DNA from: Deinococcus sp045062605
GTDB taxonomy: Bacteria > Deinococcota > Deinococci > Deinococcales > Deinococcaceae
Length of the DNA: 64,000 nt
Direction: 5' to 3'
Assembly (NCBI RefSeq): GCF_045062605.1
Contig: NZ_JBJGDW010000002.1
Span: 62,001-126,000, forward strand
Position 1 is the first letter of the stretch; each line of letters opens with the position of its first letter. Below the pieces are notes generated by a model. The model searched no databases. It was not told where the DNA came from and saw nothing but the letters and a program-made list of their open reading frames with translations. Shown in pieces: positions 21,267 through 31,508 of this stretch. The position numbers and the translations under genes are program-made.

Positions 21267-22409
21267 CTAATTTGGCTTGAGTTTCTGGCCTGATTCCGGC
21301 ACAGCCTGCGAGGCGTGGTCCAGCGCTTCAGAAATGATGGATGTGGCCGCCGTGGCGTCGGGTCCAGCATAGATGCCGCCCAGCTCGGCGGCCAGTTCGG
21401 GGTGGGCGTTCATCAGTGCCCCGCCCAGAAACACGGGCAGTCCCAGCCGTTGCAGGATAGGCCCCCTGTAAACTGAGTCTAGATGTGTCGCTGTGCCTGC
21501 GCCGTTCAGCACCCGTCCCTTACCCACTTCGCGCGTCGCCGGGTCTTCTGTCGGCGAAGCGTCGGCTACCCAGCTCTCGCCGTTCCAGTCCCCTGCCACC
21601 CAGCCCTGCAAGGCCCAGTCGCCGTTGACGCCCAGCAGGATGGCCTGCGCCTGCCGCTCATGGGCGAAGGTGGTCAGGTCGCCCAGCGGCACGTTCGCGC
21701 CCAGGTAGGCCACCCGCACCCCCCGGCGGCGCAGGGCCAGCGTCAGCATCATCAGGCCCAGTTCGTGCTGCTCGCCGGGCGCGCAGGCGGCCACCACCAG
21801 CGGGCCAAAGCCGCCGCTCTGGCCTTCCTCGCTGCCCGCAATGTCCATCAGGGCCGACAGGCGTGAACGCAGATAATGGCTGGCCGCGCGCTCGTGGGCA
21901 ATGGTGATCTCGCCCCCTGCCCACAGCGTGCCGATCTCTACCAGTGCTGGGGACATCACATGCGTCATCACGTCCTCAACGGGCAGGCGGGCGTGGGCCT
22001 CGGCCAGCAGGTCCCCGGCCCGCACATTGTCGGCACCGATCAACGCCTGCGCCAGTGCGTGGGCCAGCTCGGCCACATCAACCGGGGGGCGGGGGAGCGT
22101 GCGGTCTGGCATGGGGGCAGTCGGCGGTTTTCCGGCGCTGCCCACCGACACCCCGCGCAGGGTCAGCTCCGCCGCCAGTTTGGCACTGACGCCACGCCGC
22201 TGATGCTCAAGCATGATTCCAATATCGCGCACGTCTCCGGGCGAATATAAACGGTAGCCATTGGCATCACGGGCCGGGCGCGGGAAGCCGTAACGCCGCT
22301 CCCACTGCCGCAATGTCGCGGCGGGCACGCCCGTCTGCGTCTCCACCTCCGAGGCGGTGAACATGGCGGTTTGCGCCCACTGTTCCTGGTTCCCGCCGTC
22401 TGCTGTCAT
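21267..22409 (-). CDS. MerR-type regulator with cobalamin-binding domain (CarH/LitR-like)
   Basis: A 380-residue regulator. Residues 16-85 are a MerR HTH (FTASEVETQTGVPAATLRQW, then RRYGFPRP and GYRLYSPGDV). Residues 112-190 resemble the helical cap of B12 photoreceptors, and residues 203-370 the Rossmann B12 domain with the cobalt-ligand motif E213-Q-H215-E-L-G. The light-sensing W-x9-EH motif of CarH is here W163-x9-E173-R174, so the histidine is arginine. About 60 residues (roughly 261-322, rich in Trp and Gly) are inserted in the B12 domain. CACAAT lies eight bases before the ATG. It is divergent from a Nudix gene. It may regulate carotenoid or other light genes, or may not sense light. 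Confidence 0.85.
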   Translation of the reverse strand: MTADGGNQEQWAQTAMFTASEVETQTGVPAATLRQWERRYGFPRPARDANGYRLYSPGDVRDIGIMLEHQRRGVSAKLAAELTLRGVSVGSAGKPPTAPMPDRTLPRPPVDVAELAHALAQALIGADNVRAGDLLAEAHARLPVEDVMTHVMSPALVEIGTLWAGGEITIAHERAASHYLRSRLSALMDIAGSEEGQSGGFGPLVVAACAPGEQHELGLMMLTLALRRRGVRVAYLGANVPLGDLTTFAHERQAQAILLGVNGDWALQGWVAGDWNGESWVADASPTEDPATREVGKGRVLNGAGTATHLDSVYRGPILQRLGLPVFLGGALMNAHPELAAELGGIYAGPDATAATSIISEALDHASQAVPESGQKLKPN

Positions 22410-22518
22410 CGCCGCCCATTGTGGCCCAAAGCAGGCCAGGAGGACCGTAAGCCTTCGTGCCTAGACAATTCCTTGAGACCTGCCTCATCCGGTGAGTCTC
22501 CGCTAGACTGCGTGCCAC

Positions 22519-22569
22519 ATGACCCGTCTGCCGCGCACCCGCCGCCCCTTCGCCCCGGTTCTTCCATGA
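22519..22569 (+). CDS. Possible leaderless 16-codon upstream ORF before a Nudix gene
   Basis: The ORF encodes MTRLPRTRRPFAPVLP and its TGA overlaps the ATG of the Nudix gene as ATGA. TAGACT (22504-22509) ends nine bases before its ATG, the position expected for a leaderless message. The peptide has four arginines in its first nine residues. It could couple translation of the Nudix gene, or be chance; no homologue is known to me. Confidence 0.35.
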   Translation: MTRLPRTRRPFAPVLP

Positions 22570-23042
22570 GCCACCTGTCGCGCACCCTGCCCGTCAAGCG
22601 CGCCGCGCATGTGTATCTGGTCCAGGACGGCAAGCTGCTGCTGGTCGAGGAACGCATGGACGACGGCAGCATTTTCTACGGCCTGCCCGGCGGCAAGGCC
22701 TGGCCCGGCGAGACGCTGGGCGACGCTGCCGTGCGCCAGGTGCTGGTGGAAACCGGCCTGACCGTCACCGATCTGGTCTTCCTGAGCTTGCTGGAAGGCG
22801 AGCTGCTGACGGGCACCCGCAACGAGTGTTACGCCAATTTTGGGCGTTTCACCGCCACCTTTTCGGGCGAGCTGAACCCCACCGATCCCGAGGTGGTGGG
22901 CATTCGCTGGGTCCCGTTTGAAGAGGTGGAGATGCTGGTCCGCTATGGTCCCCCGCCTGAGATCGAGGAGCGCAACCCCCTGATCTGGGTGCCCACCCGC
23001 GATTTCGTGAAGGGCCAGCCGCGCGCCTACTACCCGATCTAG
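22566..23042 (+). CDS. Nudix-fold protein with degenerate Nudix box
   Basis: A 158-residue Nudix-fold protein (RAAHVYLVQDGKLLLVEERM at the N-terminus). The box region is GGKAWPGETLGDAAVRQVLV followed by ETG: in the usual REx2EExG the first glutamate is Gln and the next-to-last is Val, so two metal-binding positions are lost and only the last glutamate remains. The C-terminal part (NPTDPEVVGIRWVPFEEVEML) is normal. Catalytic loss, or a binding or regulatory role as in some Nudix-like regulators, is possible. The ATG at 22566 overlaps the stop of a short upstream ORF. Confidence 0.75.
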   Translation: MSHLSRTLPVKRAAHVYLVQDGKLLLVEERMDDGSIFYGLPGGKAWPGETLGDAAVRQVLVETGLTVTDLVFLSLLEGELLTGTRNECYANFGRFTATFSGELNPTDPEVVGIRWVPFEEVEMLVRYGPPPEIEERNPLIWVPTRDFVKGQPRAYYPI

Positions 23043-23058
23043 GCTGAAGTCAGGAAGC

Positions 23059-24528
23059 ATGACTTACACCACGGTCAGATCTTCCTGGAGGCTTTCCAAT
23101 CTGCTGGCTCTGGCCTTGCTGGCTGGCGCTCAGGCACAGACAGTCATTCCTGCCGTTATCCCCACGCTGCCGCCGCCCTCGGCTTCAGTCGCGGCAGAGC
23201 CGATTGGAGACTCGATCTTTCCGGCGCTGGGGCAGGCCGGGCTGGACGTGCTGAATTACGATCTGGACCTGACTGTGGACCGTCCCGGCACCTCCGAATT
23301 GCGCGGCACAGTAGTGCTGACGGTGACCTCTACCCAGCCTCTGCCCGTGCTGAGCCTGGATTTTCTGGGGCCGCAGGTGCTGGAGGTCCGCTGGAACGGC
23401 CTGCCCGCCCCCTACCGCCACGATCAGGTGGCGGGCAAGCTGACCATTGAGCCGCCCGAGCCGCTGCTTCCCGGCACGCGGGCCGAAGTGACGGTGCGCT
23501 TCGCCGGACAGGTGGGGGTGCGGCCTGACCCGGACCTGCCGATCAACGTGGGCTGGCAGGCGGTCCCGGCACTGGGCGGGCGCGTCGGCGCGAATTTCAC
23601 CCTTAGCGAACCGGACGGCACGCGCACCTTTCTGCCCGTCAACGATCACCCGTCTGATCCGGCCACCTTCACCACCCGCATCACCGTGCCTGCTGGCTAC
23701 ACGGCGGCGGCCAGCGGCGTGCAGCGTTCCGAGGTCGCTACGCCGAACGGGGGCCGCACCTTCACCTTCGAGCAGGCGCAGCCGATTCCCACCTACACGC
23801 TGGCGATCCATGTCAACCGCTTCGAGCGTGTGGATTCTGCTGGCGTGCCGGTGGGGGAGGGCGGCGCAGACGTGATCCGGCGCGATTACTTTCCTGTCGG
23901 TGTCCCGGCTGATACGCGTGATGCCTACGTCTCCACGGGCGAGATTCTGAAGGTGCTGGCCGACTGGTTCGGGCCGTACCCGTTCAGTGCTTACGGCTCG
24001 GCCATCGTCACGCCGCGCATTCCGGCGCTGGAAACCGCCACGCTGTCCACCATGCCGGTCACGTCCAGCAACGTGCGCGTGCTGGTGCACGAAACCGCCC
24101 ACCAGTGGTTCGGGGACCGCGTGACCCTGGCCGACTGGTCCGGGGTCTGGCTCAACGAGGGCTTTGCCACCTACGCCGAACTGCTGTGGGCGCAGGCGCA
24201 GGGCGAGACCGGGGATGACATGGTGCGCGGCTGGTACGCCCGCGCGGGCCGCAGCCAGACCCGCCCGCTCGTTGCCACCACCGAATCTCAACTGTTCGAC
24301 ACCACTGCGTATATCCGGGGTGCGCTGGCCCTGCATGCCGTTCGTGGGACCGTGGACGACACAGCTTTCAAGGCTTACTTGCGCGGCTGGGTCTCTGGGT
24401 TCTCATCTCAGCCCGTGACCACCGCTGATCTGCTGACCTACACCCGCACGCGTCTGGGAGCAAAGGCAGAGGCTGCGCTGCGGCTGTGGGCCGAGTCGCC
24501 AGAATTGCCGCCGTTACCGGAGAGATAG
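23059..24528 (+). CDS. Secreted M1 family metallopeptidase
   Basis: A 489-residue exported zinc aminopeptidase-like protein. The N-terminus has a signal peptide (SNLLALALLAGAQAQ, likely cut after AQA). Residues about 50-260 are the M1 beta domain (YDLDLTVDRPGTSELRGTVV), and the catalytic part carries HETAHQWFGD, the zinc site with its glutamate base, and NEGFATYAELLW with the third ligand. The GAMEN-type exopeptidase loop is replaced by ALETATLSTMP, so aminopeptidase specificity is uncertain. A purine stretch AGGAAG precedes the ATG. Confidence 0.87.
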   Translation: MTYTTVRSSWRLSNLLALALLAGAQAQTVIPAVIPTLPPPSASVAAEPIGDSIFPALGQAGLDVLNYDLDLTVDRPGTSELRGTVVLTVTSTQPLPVLSLDFLGPQVLEVRWNGLPAPYRHDQVAGKLTIEPPEPLLPGTRAEVTVRFAGQVGVRPDPDLPINVGWQAVPALGGRVGANFTLSEPDGTRTFLPVNDHPSDPATFTTRITVPAGYTAAASGVQRSEVATPNGGRTFTFEQAQPIPTYTLAIHVNRFERVDSAGVPVGEGGADVIRRDYFPVGVPADTRDAYVSTGEILKVLADWFGPYPFSAYGSAIVTPRIPALETATLSTMPVTSSNVRVLVHETAHQWFGDRVTLADWSGVWLNEGFATYAELLWAQAQGETGDDMVRGWYARAGRSQTRPLVATTESQLFDTTAYIRGALALHAVRGTVDDTAFKAYLRGWVSGFSSQPVTTADLLTYTRTRLGAKAEAALRLWAESPELPPLPER

Positions 24529-24557
24529 GGTTCAAACCGCCGAGTGGCTGGAGATGA

Positions 24558-25073
24558 TCACGCCACCCCACAGGCCCGCTGTAAAAGCAGATGCAGTTCG
24601 TCTCGCCCCAGCCGCCGGGCGTCCAGCGGCAGGCCGTCGGGCAGGCTGCTCAGGCCCTGCACGATAGGGGTGAAACGGAATTCCGGGCGGGCGATCAGGT
24701 CACGGCGGGCGGTGAAGGCGATGATAAAATCGGCGCGCAATTCAAAATGGGCGTTCAGCTCGGCGCGCAGTGGGAAGGGATCGCCCGACAGCAGGTCCAC
24801 CAGCGCCGGGTGCGGTTCAAAGCCGTCCTCCAGTTCGTTGAGCAACCGGGACGTGTCCAGAAAAATGGAAGCGTTGGGCAGGGTGTACCCGGTGATGCGT
24901 CGGCGGCAGACCTCCGGCGGGTCACCGCGCACGGTGCTGACGCTGCGTGTGGCCCGCACAGCGCCCCCCAGCAGCGCCCAGAAACGGGACAGGCTGGAAT
25001 AGCGCGCCAGCTCCACGTACCCGCCGGGCTTGGTGGCCAGCGGGCGGGTGGGCCGCTCGGCAGAGACGGTCAT
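24558..25073 (-). CDS. Conserved-looking protein of unknown function
   Basis: A 171-residue soluble protein that I do not recognise. It has no membrane helix, signal peptide or known catalytic motif. The coding status is supported by a TAAGAT box six bases before the ATG on the minus strand, by strong GC-rich third positions, and by absence of a better frame on the other strand. Notable segments are GYVELARYSSLSRFWALLGG, ASIFLDTSRLLNELEDGFEP and RRLGRDELHLLLQRACG. It sits between the M1 peptidase and an acyl-CoA dehydrogenase, which does not suggest a role. Confidence 0.65.
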   Translation of the reverse strand: MTVSAERPTRPLATKPGGYVELARYSSLSRFWALLGGAVRATRSVSTVRGDPPEVCRRRITGYTLPNASIFLDTSRLLNELEDGFEPHPALVDLLSGDPFPLRAELNAHFELRADFIIAFTARRDLIARPEFRFTPIVQGLSSLPDGLPLDARRLGRDELHLLLQRACGVA

Positions 25074-25180
25074 GGGTCCATCTTACCCGCTCGGTCCGTT
25101 CACAGGCCCTAAAGAATCGGTAAACATGGGGCTGGGCGCTTTCACCCTGTCGGAAAATGCTGAACGCGGTACAAAGATGT

Positions 25181-26539
25181 ATGACCAAATCTGCCCCTAA
25201 TCCGATGGCCCTGCTCGCGCAGATCGACATGGACGCCCTGGGCCGCCTGAGCCAGAAGGTGGACCTGCCTGCCCTGCTGAACGCCGCTTCCGGCATGAGC
25301 GACGGCCAGCTCAAGCAACTGACGCGCATGCTGGCGGGCGGCAAAGAGGACAGGGTCAGGGAACTGCCCGAGGCCAATGGCGACTTCTATGGCCAGATGG
25401 ACACCCTGACCGGTGAGGAGCGCGAGGTGGCGATGATGACGCGCAAGTTCATGCACGACCACGTTGCCCCGATCATGAACGAACACTGGAGCCGCGACGA
25501 ATTCCCGCAGCAGATCATCCCCGAACTGCGTAAGCTGGACCTGCTCCGTAAGATCTGGAACGAGGATGGCAGCCGCAAGCCCAATGCCACAGTCATTGAG
25601 GGCCTGATTACCCTGGAAGGCTGCAAGGTGGACGTGTCCACCGCCGTATTCTTCGGCGTCCATGCTGGTCTGGCCTTCGCCAGCGTCGCGCTGGGTGGTG
25701 ATGACGCGCAGAAGGCCGAATGGCTGCCCAAGATGATGGATTTCGAGGCCATCGGCGCGTTCGGCCTGACTGAACCGGAAGGCGGCTCGCAGGTCAGCCA
25801 GGGCATGCGGACCACCTGCAAGCGCGACGGCGACAGTTGGACCCTGCGCGGCCAGAAAAAGTGGATCGGCAACTCCACCTTTTCAGACATGACCGTGGTG
25901 TGGGCGCGCGATGTGGACACCCAGGAAGTACGCGGTTTCATCGTGCGTGCCGGAACGCCGGGCTATAGCGTCGAGAAGATTGAGGGCAAGATCGCCCTGC
26001 GGATCGTGGAGAACGGGCTGATTACCCTGGACGACTGCCGCGTGCCGGACAGTGACCGCCTTCAGAATGTGCAGGGCTGGCGCACCACGGCGGAAGTCCT
26101 AAAGCTGACCCGCGCGGGCGTGGCGTGGCAGGGCGTGGGCTGCGCGATGGGCGCGTATGAACTGGCCGTGAAATACAGCCAGGAACGCGAGCAGTTTGGC
26201 AAGCGTATCGGCGAGTTCCAGCTCATCCAGAACCATCTGGTGCATATGCTGGGCAACGTGACCAGCATGTTCGCGCTATGCCTGCGCCTGAGCCACATGG
26301 CCGACGGCGGCGATATGAAGGACGAACACGCCGCGCTGGCCAAGGTCTTCACGGCGGCCCGCTGCCGTGAGACGGTGGCCTTTGCCCGCGAGACCTTCGG
26401 CGGCAACGGCATTTTGCTGGAATACGGCGTCGCCAAGCACTTCGCCGACACCGAGGCGATTTACTCCTACGAGGGGACCAACGAGATCAACACGCTGGTG
26501 GTGGGCCGCGCCATCACGGGACTGAGCGCCTTCGTCTAG
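25181..26539 (+). CDS. Acyl-CoA dehydrogenase family protein (glutaryl-CoA dehydrogenase-like)
   Basis: A 452-residue FAD flavoprotein. After an N-terminal extension of about 70 residues comes the normal acyl-CoA dehydrogenase fold: FGLTEPEGGS for FAD/CoA contacts, GQKKWIGN, the FAD motif QEREQFGKRIGEFQLIQNHL, and YSYEGTNEIN with the catalytic glutamate at the glutaryl-CoA dehydrogenase/short-chain position. TACAAA five bases before ATG 25181 supports this start over an in-frame ATG at 25157. A good terminator follows. Substrate chain length cannot be told. It may serve the same fatty acid pathway as the FadN and thiolase genes about 21 kb away. Confidence 0.9.
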   Translation: MTKSAPNPMALLAQIDMDALGRLSQKVDLPALLNAASGMSDGQLKQLTRMLAGGKEDRVRELPEANGDFYGQMDTLTGEEREVAMMTRKFMHDHVAPIMNEHWSRDEFPQQIIPELRKLDLLRKIWNEDGSRKPNATVIEGLITLEGCKVDVSTAVFFGVHAGLAFASVALGGDDAQKAEWLPKMMDFEAIGAFGLTEPEGGSQVSQGMRTTCKRDGDSWTLRGQKKWIGNSTFSDMTVVWARDVDTQEVRGFIVRAGTPGYSVEKIEGKIALRIVENGLITLDDCRVPDSDRLQNVQGWRTTAEVLKLTRAGVAWQGVGCAMGAYELAVKYSQEREQFGKRIGEFQLIQNHLVHMLGNVTSMFALCLRLSHMADGGDMKDEHAALAKVFTAARCRETVAFARETFGGNGILLEYGVAKHFADTEAIYSYEGTNEINTLVVGRAITGLSAFV

Positions 26540-26554
26540 ACGGCTGAAAGTAGA

Positions 26555-26591
26555 AGGGGATGAGAGCTGCATATACTCGTCCTCTTTTTTT
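26555..26591 (+). terminator. Terminator of the acyl-CoA dehydrogenase gene
   Basis: AGGGGATGAG and CTCGTCCTCT form a ten-pair stem with two G-U pairs, closed by an 11-base loop and followed by seven T residues. Confidence 0.85.
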
Positions 26592-26687
26592 GTGCCGTTC
26601 TTTTAACCCTTCCAAACACAGTGTTTCGCTGTTCCACACAACGCTTTCATATGAGTAGCACGTTAAGCACAGAGGTGGAAACCTTGT

Positions 26688-26735
26688 GTGGACTGGCGGT
26701 TAAGTTGGGCGCATGGAAGGCAGTTGCCAGTCCAC
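26688..26735. repeat. Perfect 10-bp inverted repeat upstream of a membrane protein gene
   Basis: GTGGACTGGC (26688-26697) and GCCAGTCCAC (26726-26735) can form a stem with a 28-base loop. There is no T-tract. It lies in the 260-base gap before the gene at 26801, which otherwise shows no gene. Confidence 0.5.
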
Positions 26736-26800
26736 GATGGCTGGAACTGCTGTGCCGGATTGCTCCCTACATCCCCTGATCCGGCGCGAAAGGAGAACAC

Positions 26801-27748
26801 ATGACCCTGAACCGTGATATCAACTCACACCGCCTCGGCTGGCGCGGCGTCCTTGCTGGTCTGGTGGTGGGACTCGTCTCCACGCTCACCATCATTGCGC
26901 TGGGGCTGGTCATCACTGCCCTAACCGGGTTGACCCTGAGCGGCGTGGGCATCGCTGCCGCCATCTGGACGGGTATCGCTGCGCTGGTGGGCGCGTATCT
27001 GGCCGGTCTGGTGGCCGTGCGTTCCGACGCACCTTCCACCCACGCAGGTGACGGCATTGCCGCCATGACCCACGATGACGCCACCCTGACCGGTCTGGTC
27101 ACCGGTAGCCTGCTGGTACTGCTGACCACGCTGTTTGCCTTCAACAGCGCCTCAAGCATCGTGGGCACTGCTGGCAATCTGCTGGGTTCGGCAGGCAGCC
27201 TGGTGAGCAATGCGACGGGAGCTGCCGCCAACGCTGCCGATGGCGCTCAGTTGCCCGACGTTCAGAACTACCTGAACAACATCACGCCCAGCGACATTGA
27301 GGCGCTGGTGGCCCAGAACACCGACAATCTGAGCCAGGAACAGATCGCGGCCACCGCCGATGTCGTCAGCGGCATCGCGCGCCGCGCCACCAACGATCTT
27401 GGGACAGTCGACCTGAACAACATCGGCGACTTCGCCCAGGCCCGCGTGGATTCGATCAAGACTGCCCTGACCGGGCCACAGTTTGTGACCCGCCTTGAGC
27501 GGAAGGGACTGACCAACGCCCAGGCCACTGAAGTGCAGACCCAGATCACTGGAGCCGTGGACCGTGTTCAGCAGCAGGCCGATCAGGCCGTCAAGAATGC
27601 TGAGAAGGTCGCCCGCACTGCCGCCAGCACCGCTGGTTGGGCTTGGCTGCTGGGTGCCGGTCTGACCCTGCTGGCTGCCATCTTGGGTGCTCGTAGCGCC
27701 GCTACCAAGGCCGTGACCAACGTGTCCGTTCGTAACCCGCCCAGCTAA
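26801..27748 (+). CDS. Membrane protein of unknown function (YrzE/TIGR04086-like layout)
   Basis: A 315-residue protein. Three hydrophobic segments lie in the first 120 residues (GWRGVLAGLVVGLVSTLTII, LTLSGVGIAAAIWTGIAALV, TGLVTGSLLVLLTTLFAF) and one near the C-terminus (AGWAWLLGAGLTLLAAILG). Between them is a soluble, Asn/Ala-rich helical region with NITPSDIEALVAQN-like segments and a stretch of EVQTQITGAVDRVQQQADQA that should form a coiled coil. A ribosome-binding site AAAGGAGA precedes the ATG. It is followed by a strong terminator and is monocistronic. No function can be assigned. Confidence 0.8.
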   Translation: MTLNRDINSHRLGWRGVLAGLVVGLVSTLTIIALGLVITALTGLTLSGVGIAAAIWTGIAALVGAYLAGLVAVRSDAPSTHAGDGIAAMTHDDATLTGLVTGSLLVLLTTLFAFNSASSIVGTAGNLLGSAGSLVSNATGAAANAADGAQLPDVQNYLNNITPSDIEALVAQNTDNLSQEQIAATADVVSGIARRATNDLGTVDLNNIGDFAQARVDSIKTALTGPQFVTRLERKGLTNAQATEVQTQITGAVDRVQQQADQAVKNAEKVARTAASTAGWAWLLGAGLTLLAAILGARSAATKAVTNVSVRNPPS

Positions 27749-27773
27749 GCCTTCCTTTAGCAGCGTTTTTAGA

Positions 27774-27804
27774 CCGCGCCTCTCACCGGGAGCGCGGCTT
27801 TTTT
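27774..27804 (+). terminator. Intrinsic terminator of the 26801 membrane protein gene
   Basis: CCGCGC, a 12-base loop, GCGCGG, one C, then six T residues. Confidence 0.88.
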
Positions 27805-27936
27805 GCCGCCGCTGTCTTTGCAAAGGCTGGCGCACCTGAACGAATTTGCGACGACGAACGTGACCTGTGGCATCATCGGCGAAATGAAAATCAGCTTTTG
27901 CCACAGTCTGGCCTGCCACTTCCTGGGGCGTCTCAC

Positions 27937-28728
27937 ATGACCGCGCCGAAAGCCGTCCGCCCGCCCTCGCCGGGTGGCCCCTCGATTTTCCTGTGGCTGC
28001 TGGGGGCGGTTGGCGCCTTCCTGGCCCTGTTCTTCGTGATCACCTTCGTGCTGCGGCTGATGCCCGATCCGATTGGCCCGCGCGCCGATCTGTTTGCAGA
28101 GGGCGCGCGGGTGACTGTGCAACTTACAGTGGTCAGTGGGTTGATCGGGCTGGTGATCGGGATGATCGCGGGGATTCAGAAGACCAGTGAAAACGCCTGG
28201 GTCCGTGCGCCCGCCAATTTCTTTATCTGGCTGGTGCGCGGCACGCCGCTGCTGGTGCAGATTCTATTTGTCTACAACGCCCTGCCGGGCGTCCTGGCGG
28301 CCATCGGGATCAACCTGCAACTCAACGAATTCTGGTCCGCTGTGATCGCGCTGTCGCTGAACGTGGGTGCGTACAACGCCGAGGTGATCCGCGCAGGCAT
28401 CATGGCGATTGCGCGCGGCCAGACCGAGGCGGCCCGCAGCCTGGGCCTCAGCGGCGCGCAGACCATGACCACCGTGGTGTTGCCGCAGGCGCTGCGGATC
28501 GTGGTGCCGCCGCTGGTCAACAACATCGTGGCGCTGCTCAAGGATTCCTCGCTGGCGTCCAGCATCGCCCTGCTGGAACTGACTCTGGCCGGATCGCGCG
28601 TCAGTTCCGAGAGCTTCCAGCCCATCCCAGTGCTGACCACCGTGGCCGTGGTGTATCTGGCCCTGACCACCGTACTGACGCTGTTCACGGACCAGTTGGA
28701 ACGCCGGACGAAGATCGCGAGTCGGTGA
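27937..28728 (+). CDS. Polar amino acid ABC transporter permease
   Basis: A 263-residue HisM/GlnP-type permease. Hydrophobic helices begin with SIFLWLLGAVGAFLALFFVI. The family segment LVRGTPLLVQILFVYNALP and the ATPase-contact EAA loop (QTEAARSLGLSGAQTMTTVV, then LPQALRIVVPPLVN) are clear. It should import an amino acid together with a binding protein and ATPase, but neither gene is next to it: upstream is an unrelated membrane protein and downstream is convergent pnp. It must assemble with components encoded elsewhere. The stop is followed by a large hairpin. Confidence 0.9.
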   Translation: MTAPKAVRPPSPGGPSIFLWLLGAVGAFLALFFVITFVLRLMPDPIGPRADLFAEGARVTVQLTVVSGLIGLVIGMIAGIQKTSENAWVRAPANFFIWLVRGTPLLVQILFVYNALPGVLAAIGINLQLNEFWSAVIALSLNVGAYNAEVIRAGIMAIARGQTEAARSLGLSGAQTMTTVVLPQALRIVVPPLVNNIVALLKDSSLASSIALLELTLAGSRVSSESFQPIPVLTTVAVVYLALTTVLTLFTDQLERRTKIASR

Positions 28729-28732
28729 GAGA

Positions 28733-28816
28733 GGGTCAAAGGGTCTAAAAGTCTAAGGGTCAAACCAGAGAAGCTGAATGCTCTGGTTTGACCCTTAGAC
28801 CTTTTGACTTTTAGAC
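28733..28816. repeat. Long hairpin with iterated heptamers between convergent genes
   Basis: A perfect 20-bp inverted repeat (28751-28770 with 28781-28800) closed by a ten-base loop extends into imperfect outer arms to about 28735 and 28816. The arms consist of variants of GGGTCAA and GTCTAAA. It lies between the permease and pnp stop codons and probably ends transcription from both sides. The purpose of the iterated units is unknown. Confidence 0.8.
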
Positions 28817-28829
28817 GGCGGAACGCCTT

Positions 28830-30998
<2,169 letters not shown>

Positions 30999-31508
30999 GA
31001 GCGGCAGTCTATCCCGCACGGTCCCCGGTGAAGAGGGTCCAGCCCCGCCGTGGGGTCCCGGCAACTCTTCATGGAGTGATACATATTGCGGCGGCTCTCA
31101 GCTTTATCCCGGCTAAAAGACAGGGCAGAAGGTTCGTATTGCGGGGCGCATCCTACGTGGCGCGCAGAACATCGGGGACACACGGTACATCGGGGACACA
31201 CGGTGCGGTCCTGTGCGCCCGAGTTCGAAGCACCGCGTCTATCCATTCGGATGACTGGAACGTCAATTGTCCAGAGACCGGCATCCAACCACTGGCGTTC
31301 TACACAGGCCTGAACGCGGCGGACATGATCTGCCCACCACTGACTGCTGCTCAATGTTTAAGACAGGAGCTTTCACCATGTGGTCGGGACGCGCCTGCCG
31401 TCCAGCGTTGGGCAATCATCCTGGTTTTCTTGAGCTGCCTCCCCGGTTAAGACTGCGAGTGAAGCACTTAACAGCGGTGGGGCGGTGCTTGGCCTATGTT
31501 CAGCCCCC
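30999..31508. other. Intergenic region between pnp and a TetR gene
   Basis: No convincing gene is seen in these 510 bases. They hold the pnp promoter near 31005, a perfect tandem duplication of 18 bp (31169-31186 and 31187-31204), and near the TetR start an AAGCAC/GTGCTT inverted repeat (31462-31490) that could be an autoregulatory operator. TATGTT lies eight bases before the TetR ATG. Confidence 0.5.
31169..31204. repeat. Perfect tandem repeat of 18 bp, two copies
   Basis: ACATCGGGGACACACGGT occurs twice in direct succession in non-coding DNA. Confidence 0.9.

Noticed and set aside
26713..26814. Short ORF overlapping the start of the 26801 membrane protein gene
   Set aside because: Only weak TTAAGT precedes it, composition is not coding-like, and it runs through the ribosome-binding site of the real gene.
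31205..31240. Possible tRNA remnant (GTTCGAA in a GC-rich context)
   Set aside because: No complementary T-arm or acceptor stem can be paired around it.
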